A DNA stretch of 64,000 nt from Okibacterium sp. HSC-33S16 (lineage in GTDB: Bacteria; Actinomycetota; Actinomycetes; Actinomycetales; Microbacteriaceae): positions 62,001-126,000 of the forward strand of contig NZ_JALJZZ010000002.1 in the NCBI RefSeq assembly GCF_024171565.1, given 5' to 3'. The notes below the pieces were generated by a model. The model ran no database searches, was not told where the DNA came from, and saw only the letters and a list, made by a program, of their open reading frames with translations. Positions 59,301 to 64,000 of this stretch are shown here, one piece after another; the stretch's first letter is position 1; each line of letters begins with the position of its first letter. Both the position numbers and the translations under genes were made by a program.

Positions 59301-60479
59301 TCAAGCTGCGGGTGACACCGCCGCGGCTAGTGCACTGCTCAGTCGACGCAACTTCGGGATCGGAATCCGGTAGTTGATGGCCACGGCGGTTCCGGTGCCG
59401 TCGTCATGGGACCACCGGAGGAGTGCCTTGTCCTCGCGCAGGTCGCCTTCCAGGACCTCCGGATCACCGGCCAGGGGCAGGTATCCGCTCGCCTTGAGGC
59501 TCAGCCCAAACTGCTCCGTCCAGAAGTACGGCTGGAAGCTGAGTTCGGGAGCGTCATTGCCGCGCACCAGGGTCAGCGCGGCAACCTTGCTCTGCTCGAT
59601 CGCGCTGGTCCACAACGGCACCCGGCGGATGCCACGGGCGGTCGGGAATGCAGCAACGTCTCCGGCAGCGACGATATCCGGGGCGACCCGACCGCGACTG
59701 TCCACCCTGAGTGCAGCGCCGAGGAGAAGGCCGCTCGACTGCAACCACTCGGTGTTGGGCAGGTCTCCGACCGCACTGATGACCAGTTCGGCTTCAAGGC
59801 TCGAGCCGTCGGCGAGAACTACCCGCGAGTGCGCCTCCCGGTGATGCACCTCGCGTGCTGGCGACGTGGCAATCGTCAGGCCTCGCCGACGCGCGGCCGC
59901 AAGGAAGTACTCCGAGAGATGAGACCCAAGCTGACGGACGAGCGGCGGATCGCTCGACACCAGCGTCACGGCACATCCCGCGTCGAGGCAGCCGGATGCG
60001 ATTTCCATCCCCAGGGCGCCGCCACCGAGAACGACAACCGACGGCTGCGTCGCGATTCGCTGCCGGAGCACGAGCGCATCATCGAGCGTGCGGAGCGTCA
60101 GTTCGCGCTCCGCCTCGCCTGCGTCGCCGGAACCCAGTCGTCTGGCCCGTGACCCTGAGGCGATCACCAGGGCGTCGTACGGAACCTCGCTTCCGTCTGC
60201 CAGTCCAACGACTTTGTTGTCAGTGTCGAGGCTCGACGCGCTGACCCCGAGAATTTCGGAGGCTTCATGGGTGGGAGCTGGCAGGTGATGCGACGTCATC
60301 TCACCGTCGTCGAGAAGCGCGGCTTTCGACAGCGCCGGTCGGCTGTACGGCGGGTGATATTCGTCACCGATGATTGTGAGTTCACCGTCGAAACCGGCTG
60401 TTCTCAACGAGTCGCTTGCCGTGAGGCCGGCAATGCCGTTGCCGACCACGACGATCCGGTGTGGAGTTGCCGTGGTCAT
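59301..60479 (-). CDS. FAD-dependent ferredoxin reductase (P450 electron transfer)
   Basis: The protein has 392 residues. The FAD motif is IVVVGNGIAGLTASDSLR, the NAD motif is SVVVLGGGALGMEIASGCLD, and the ATG-type motif is TEWLQSSGLLLGAALRVDSR with IVAAGDVAAFPT, all typical of putidaredoxin-reductase-type enzymes. It transfers electrons from NAD(P)H to the ferredoxin encoded just upstream. The start ATG overlaps the ferredoxin stop by 4 bp, so the two are translationally coupled. The partner P450 lies 2 kb away on the other strand. Confidence 0.93.
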   Translation of the reverse strand: MTTATPHRIVVVGNGIAGLTASDSLRTAGFDGELTIIGDEYHPPYSRPALSKAALLDDGEMTSHHLPAPTHEASEILGVSASSLDTDNKVVGLADGSEVPYDALVIASGSRARRLGSGDAGEAERELTLRTLDDALVLRQRIATQPSVVVLGGGALGMEIASGCLDAGCAVTLVSSDPPLVRQLGSHLSEYFLAAARRRGLTIATSPAREVHHREAHSRVVLADGSSLEAELVISAVGDLPNTEWLQSSGLLLGAALRVDSRGRVAPDIVAAGDVAAFPTARGIRRVPLWTSAIEQSKVAALTLVRGNDAPELSFQPYFWTEQFGLSLKASGYLPLAGDPEVLEGDLREDKALLRWSHDDGTGTAVAINYRIPIPKLRRLSSALAAAVSPAA

Positions 60480-60664
60480 TCGAGGCGCAGCGCTGCAACC
60501 GGGCAGACCCGCACGGATGCCTTGGCGCTATCCAGATCGTTCTCAGTGATGTCCTCAATGTCGAGGATCAATTCGCCCTCGTCGTCGAGGTGCATGAGCC
60601 GCGGTGCGGCCTCCTCGCAGAGTCCATGGCCTTCGCAGCGTGGGCGGTCCAGGATGATTTTCAT
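60476..60664 (-). CDS. Ferredoxin, [3Fe-4S] type, partner of cytochrome P450
   Basis: The protein has 62 residues. Three Cys ligands are placed for a [3Fe-4S] cluster: Cys10 and Cys16 (RCEGHGLCEE) and the final Cys-Pro near position 54 (VRVCPVAALRLE). A His replaces the second Cys of the normal CxxCxxC set (C-E-G-H-G-L-C), a feature of P450-associated 3Fe-4S ferredoxins. ATG 60664 (MKIILDRPRCEGHG) is chosen over an upstream frame to 60769. It is first gene of a two-gene operon with the reductase. Confidence 0.92.
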   Translation of the reverse strand: MKIILDRPRCEGHGLCEEAAPRLMHLDDEGELILDIEDITENDLDSAKASVRVCPVAALRLE

Positions 60665-60865
60665 GATGCCTCCGTACCTCGACACGGCGGCATTGTCGCG
60701 TCGACTCCAGCAAGCTTCGCCCGGCTTCCGAACCTCGTCAAATGAAGATTCCACATCGAGTACATGCACGGTTCGAATACTTCATGCCTTACGCTATTCG
60801 CGGGACGACGATGACCTGTGCTTGCGTCGCCGTCTGACATCCCCGAGATGAAAGACCGGTGACGA

Positions 60866-61342
60866 ATGACCGCCGCAAACCTGGAGCTCCGTTGGCCGAT
60901 CAAGGAAAGCCTGATCGCGTACATCGAAAACCTTGACGATGGAGTGGTCGAGGTTATCGAGCCCGCCTTCCGTTCCGACCAGGGATTCCACTTTCCGAGT
61001 GCAGGCGACAACGCCGATGGTGACAGCCAGCGGTTCTTGGGAACCGTGCGCCTGAAGGGCCATTGGGGCGCTCTCGACATCGAATTGCGCGACCCACGAA
61101 TCGACGTCGAAACCGACAGTGGCGCGCTTCTGGTTCGAGAGCGCGGCGGGCGAGACGGCGGCAGAATGTTGCGGTTTGCCGACCTCGTCTTCAGTGATGA
61201 GAAAACGGATGTCGATGGCTGGGACGGCAGAGAAGCCACAGCTTCTCTGACCGGTCACGGACAGATTCTGCTTGGCGGGCAGTACCGCATTGGCGAAGTA
61301 CTCAGTCCGCTCCGCGTGGTGAGGCATCACGACGATGAGTAA
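60866..61342 (+). CDS. HtaA-domain protein without signal peptide
   Basis: The protein has 158 residues. The sequence follows the HtaA haem-binding domain pattern from near the start: LRWPIKESLIAYIENLDDGV, then FLGTVRLKGHWGALDIELRD, and a final LVF. A Tyr (SLIAYI) and a His (KGHWGAL) lie where HtaA proteins place haem ligands. Classical HtaA proteins are exported haem-uptake proteins; this one has no signal peptide or membrane anchor, so it is presumably cytosolic. The stop overlaps the LysR gene start by 8 bp. Its role with the P450 system is unknown. Confidence 0.75.
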   Translation: MTAANLELRWPIKESLIAYIENLDDGVVEVIEPAFRSDQGFHFPSAGDNADGDSQRFLGTVRLKGHWGALDIELRDPRIDVETDSGALLVRERGGRDGGRMLRFADLVFSDEKTDVDGWDGREATASLTGHGQILLGGQYRIGEVLSPLRVVRHHDDE

Positions 61343-62273
61343 TGGCGATCGCGACTGGCGCGGAGACGTCGAGTTCGGTCGTCTCGCCTCGGTGGATCTC
61401 AACCTGCTTGTTCCACTCCTCGCATTGCTCGAAGAGGAGTCGGTGACTCGTGCCGCCGAGCGGGTGGGAATGTCCCAGCCCGCCATGAGCCACGCTCTCC
61501 AGCGGATGCGGCGGTTGATGGGTGACGAGCTGTTGGTTCGGCAAGGGACCGGCATGGTGCTCACTCCCCGGGCTATGGAGCTGATCGCACCATTGCGCGG
61601 GGCGCTCCGCCGAACCGCTCGATTGGTGAGTGCAACGGCCTTCGACCCGGCGACCGACAATCGTGAGATCACAATGGCCATGACGACGAGCACGGTATTC
61701 GTGATCGGTAGCGCGATCTCCCGACTTCTCGCGGAACGCGCACCCAATATGGTGCTGCGTCTGGTCACGACAACGATGCGATCCCCCACGATGTTCACCG
61801 ATGACGGGGTGTTCGTTACCTTGCTCTCCGAAACCTTCCCCTCGCCATATCCGCGGGAGCGCCTCTACGAGGATCGATGGGTCGTGGTCGCTCCGGGCCG
61901 AGCGCCGCGGGATGCGGACGCACCGGCGTTACTGGAAACTCTCCCGCATGTCATCTTCGACGCGTCGCCAGCAAAGCTTCGTCCGTACACGATCCTCGAC
62001 GAAGAGCGCGTGAAGTACTCGGTCCGTGAGAAGGTCACCGATTCACTGCTCATCCCTCATCTCGTCGGCAATGCCGGAGGTGTCGCCGTGCAGCGGCACC
62101 GGGTCGCTTCGGCATTTCGAGACACATTAGACCTGCGCGTAGAGGAGTTTCCGTTCCCGATCCAGACGCTCGGCATCGACATGATCTGGAATCCGCGATT
62201 CGCTGATGAACAGTTCCGGGTCTGGCTTCGCGCGCTCCTCGCCGAGGCCGCGTCGACGCTGCCGACCGCCTGA
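61335..62273 (+). CDS. LysR-family regulator (NodD/LinR-like), P450 locus
   Basis: The protein has 312 residues. The N-terminal HTH reads LASVDLNLLVPLLALLEEES, VTRAAERVGMSQPAMSHALQ and DELLVRQGTGMVLTPRAMEL, the pattern of the PcpR/LinR/NodD branch that regulates aromatic or chlorinated compound catabolism. It overlaps the HtaA-domain gene by 8 bp, and the P450 gene begins 249 bp downstream. A role in controlling the P450 and HtaA genes in response to an aromatic inducer is inferred. Confidence 0.9.
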   Translation: MSNGDRDWRGDVEFGRLASVDLNLLVPLLALLEEESVTRAAERVGMSQPAMSHALQRMRRLMGDELLVRQGTGMVLTPRAMELIAPLRGALRRTARLVSATAFDPATDNREITMAMTTSTVFVIGSAISRLLAERAPNMVLRLVTTTMRSPTMFTDDGVFVTLLSETFPSPYPRERLYEDRWVVVAPGRAPRDADAPALLETLPHVIFDASPAKLRPYTILDEERVKYSVREKVTDSLLIPHLVGNAGGVAVQRHRVASAFRDTLDLRVEEFPFPIQTLGIDMIWNPRFADEQFRVWLRALLAEAASTLPTA

Positions 62274-62522
62274 GACGGGGCCAGGCATGCTGCGCCAGGA
62301 GACCCGATATTCGCGCCGTGCATGAAGTGCATAACGACAATTCACTATTCATCGTGACAATTCACTTGATCTTCCGTCGCCTCGGGCTTTGACTGAAGGA
62401 AGCGGTCCGGTGCCGGGAGCTGCATGTCACAGTCGACCTGAACCCGCGCAGCGTCCGTCCCCGCCCGAAGATTCGCCCCAGACACGCTCCGGACGAATCA
62501 CGAGTCACTTCCGAGGTGCCCA

Positions 62523-63701
62523 ATGACTTCTGCAACCATCGCCACATCCGACATCGATCTCTGGTCAGATGAAACACTGGCGAACCCGTACCCCGTCTTT
62601 GCCGAGCTCCGCGAACAAGCGTCAGTCGTGCGATTGAGCACGAACGGCGTTTGGGCACTCACGCGGTATGACCCCATTCGTGACGCGCTGGCCAACTGGC
62701 AGGCGTTCTCTTCGAACTCGGTCGCCTTCAACGATGCGATGAACGGCGCTCTCGTCGGGACAACTATGGCTGCGGATCCGCCTGTCCATACCGGACTTCG
62801 AGCCGCCCTCACGGAGAATCTCTCGCCTCGTGCCTTGCGGGGACTCAAGAGCAGTATCGACGAGAAGGCGGACGTTCTGGTTGCTAACCTCGTTGAGCGC
62901 GGCTCCTTCGATGCCATGGACGACCTCGCTCGGGCGCTTCCGCTCCAGGTCGTTATCGACCTCATCGGCCTGCAGGGGGATGTTCGCGACAAGGTACTCG
63001 GCTGGGGCGAAGCGGCATTCAATGTGCTCGGTCCAATGAACCAGCGCACGGCGGAGAACTTTCCGATCGCTGGCGAACTGTTCCAGTGGGCGAGCACCCT
63101 GCAGGGCTCAGAGTTGACCGAGGGCAGCATGGGGCGCGCAATCTTCGATGCGGCCGACCGTGGTGACATCGGCGCATCCAACGCTGGTCAAATCATTCAC
63201 CAGTATGTCGCCGCCGGGATGGACACCACGATCGCTGCGATCGGAAACGCGATCGCGCAGTTCGCCGCTCACCCCGACCAGTATGAGATCCTGCGTCAGG
63301 ACCCGTCTCTTATCCCTTCCGCGTTCAACGAGGTCCTTCGTTACGAAGCGCTCATGCTTGCCGAGGGCCGGCTGGTCAAGGAGGACACTGAAGTTGATGG
63401 CACTCTGATCCCTGCCGGGGACCAGTTGGCCATCCTCTTTGGAGCGGGCAACCGCGACCCGCGTCACTACGACGACCCGGACGCTTTCCTCGTTCAGCGA
63501 AACCCCGTCGACCACCTGACCTTCGGTTACGGCATTCACAGTTGTGCCGGCCAGGGTCTCGCACGCCTCGAGGCGTTCGCCGTATTGAGCGCGCTGGTTC
63601 GCCGCGTCAGCAAGATCACTGTCGGAGAGCCCGTGCGCAAGGTCAACAACACCAGCCAGAGCCTCGATCACCTGCCGGTCCTCGAGTTCGTCGCCGCTTA
63701 A
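62523..63701 (+). CDS. Cytochrome P450, aromatic O-demethylase/hydroxylase-like
   Basis: The protein has 392 residues. The heme-binding motif FGYGIHSCAGQGLARLE has the Cys ligand at 341. The I-helix oxygen-activation motif is AAGMDTT (~residues 230-236), and the K-helix ExxR is NEVLRYE (Glu270, Arg273). The N-terminal and distal regions resemble the CYP199/CYP255 group that demethylates aromatic ethers such as guaiacol or methoxybenzoates; this is a pattern-based guess. It is served by the [3Fe-4S] ferredoxin and reductase encoded at 59301-60664. The start ATG 62523 has a weak ribosome site (CCGAGGTG). Confidence 0.9.
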   Translation: MTSATIATSDIDLWSDETLANPYPVFAELREQASVVRLSTNGVWALTRYDPIRDALANWQAFSSNSVAFNDAMNGALVGTTMAADPPVHTGLRAALTENLSPRALRGLKSSIDEKADVLVANLVERGSFDAMDDLARALPLQVVIDLIGLQGDVRDKVLGWGEAAFNVLGPMNQRTAENFPIAGELFQWASTLQGSELTEGSMGRAIFDAADRGDIGASNAGQIIHQYVAAGMDTTIAAIGNAIAQFAAHPDQYEILRQDPSLIPSAFNEVLRYEALMLAEGRLVKEDTEVDGTLIPAGDQLAILFGAGNRDPRHYDDPDAFLVQRNPVDHLTFGYGIHSCAGQGLARLEAFAVLSALVRRVSKITVGEPVRKVNNTSQSLDHLPVLEFVAA

Positions 63702-63706
63702 CGAGA

Positions 63707-63738
63707 AATCCCCTCCCGGCTCTGGCCGGGAGGGGATT
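63707..63738. terminator. Bidirectional hairpin terminator after the P450 gene
   Basis: AATCCCCTCCCGGC (63707-63720) pairs perfectly with GCCGGGAGGGGATT (63725-63738) around the loop TCTG. It lies 5 bp after the P450 stop and 6 bp before the end of the convergent permease gene. Confidence 0.85.
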
Positions 63739-63744
63739 CGCACT

Positions 63745-64000
63745 TTAACGCTTCCGTGCCGCAGCGCCTCGGGTGGCGAAGCGCTGCTGCAGCAGAACGG
63801 CGATCACAATGATGAGGCCCTTCGCCACCTGCTGCACCGAGGTATCCAGGTTGTTCTGCGTGAACACATTGGTGAGTGTCGAGAAGATGAGGACACCGAG
63901 AACGGTGCCGACAATGGTTCCGCGACCACCGATGAGCAGCGTGCCACCCACTACGACAGCGGCGATGGCGTCCAACTCGTACAGCGTGCCGTGGGTGGAG
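63745..64000 (-). CDS. Sugar ABC transporter permease (RbsC-type), C-terminal part
   Basis: The last ~85 codons are present; the start lies beyond the window. The conserved C-terminal motif of ribose/xylose-type permeases is clear: LYELDAIAAVVVGGTLLIGG then RGTIVGTVLGVLIFSTLTNV, followed by NNLDTSVQQVAKGLIIVIAV. It forms the membrane channel of a sugar importer with RbsA-type ATPase and binding protein, presumably encoded to the right. The product ends with a basic tail (RFATRGAAARKR). Confidence 0.9.
   Translation of the reverse strand, partial: STHGTLYELDAIAAVVVGGTLLIGGRGTIVGTVLGVLIFSTLTNVFTQNNLDTSVQQVAKGLIIVIAVLLQQRFATRGAAARKR

Noticed and set aside
1-64000. CRISPR arrays, rRNA operons and complete insertion sequences
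   Set aside because: I looked for regularly spaced repeats, conserved rRNA segments and transposase motifs (DDE, HUH) and saw none.

Overview
The window looks like chromosome of a high-GC actinobacterium, most probably a member of the Microbacteriaceae. The evidence is strong G/C at third codon positions, many GTG and TTG starts with short overlapping operons, and typical actinobacterial families (MarP-type protease, 13E12/HNH protein, DarT-like protein, HtaA domain, ECF42 sigma factor with a DGPF partner). The 7-mer CGGATGC/GCATCCG is also scattered at a density far above chance. The species cannot be named from the sequence alone. No rRNA, tRNA, CRISPR array or complete insertion sequence was found.

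Layout. 1-11.0 kb: a flotillin fragment, a membrane protein, L-lactate dehydrogenase, three MDR-type oxidoreductases, an MFS exporter, a small membrane protein/XRE regulator operon with its own operator cluster, an aldo-keto reductase, a 2OG-Fe(II) oxygenase-like protein and two small envelope proteins. 11.2-20.9 kb: a horizontally acquired defence island of less GC-biased DNA. It holds vsr, then a tightly overlapping operon (GHKL/MORC-like ATPase, Z1 helicase-like ATPase, PD-(D/E)XK nuclease, AIPR protein), and a convergent DNA cytosine methyltransferase. Its left edge abuts a decayed C-terminal remnant of a quinone oxidoreductase. 21-26 kb: a prenyltransferase/squalene-cyclase-like repeat protein, a GyrI-like protein, an MBL-fold hydrolase, a YCII/DGPF protein with its ECF42-type sigma factor, and a TMEM175-like channel. 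26-36 kb: a 13E12/HNH protein, dGTPase, a PfkB kinase-MurQ fusion, an Old Yellow Enzyme, a solitary DarT-like protein and a large LuxR-type ATPase regulator.

36-41.9 kb: envelope and stress genes (MarP-like protease, phosphoesterase, PRC-barrel protein, membrane proteins). 41.9-48.3 kb: a sugar uptake and catabolism locus. A LacI regulator lies divergent to a substrate-binding lipoprotein, two permeases, a ThuA-like protein and a Gfo/Idh/MocA dehydrogenase, with two mirror-image LacI operators around the shared promoter. 48.4-55.6 kb: an SDR, M18 aminopeptidase, glutathionyl-hydroquinone reductase-like GST, an AHSA1/ArsR pair, a zinc-ribbon protein, lipoprotein, glutathione peroxidase, flavodoxin and an alpha/beta hydrolase. 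55.6-59.2 kb: a 3-hydroxybutyrate dehydrogenase-like SDR with an MHS-family transporter and a divergent LysR regulator. 59.3-63.7 kb: a three-component cytochrome P450 system (ferredoxin reductase, [3Fe-4S]-type ferredoxin, P450) arranged around an HtaA-domain protein and a LysR regulator. The right edge holds the C-terminus of a sugar ABC permease.

The strongest candidate for an unusual system is the 11.4-20.7 kb island. Its gene content matches the MORC/MutL-like ATPase restriction-modification systems predicted by comparative genomics, here complete with methyltransferase and Vsr.
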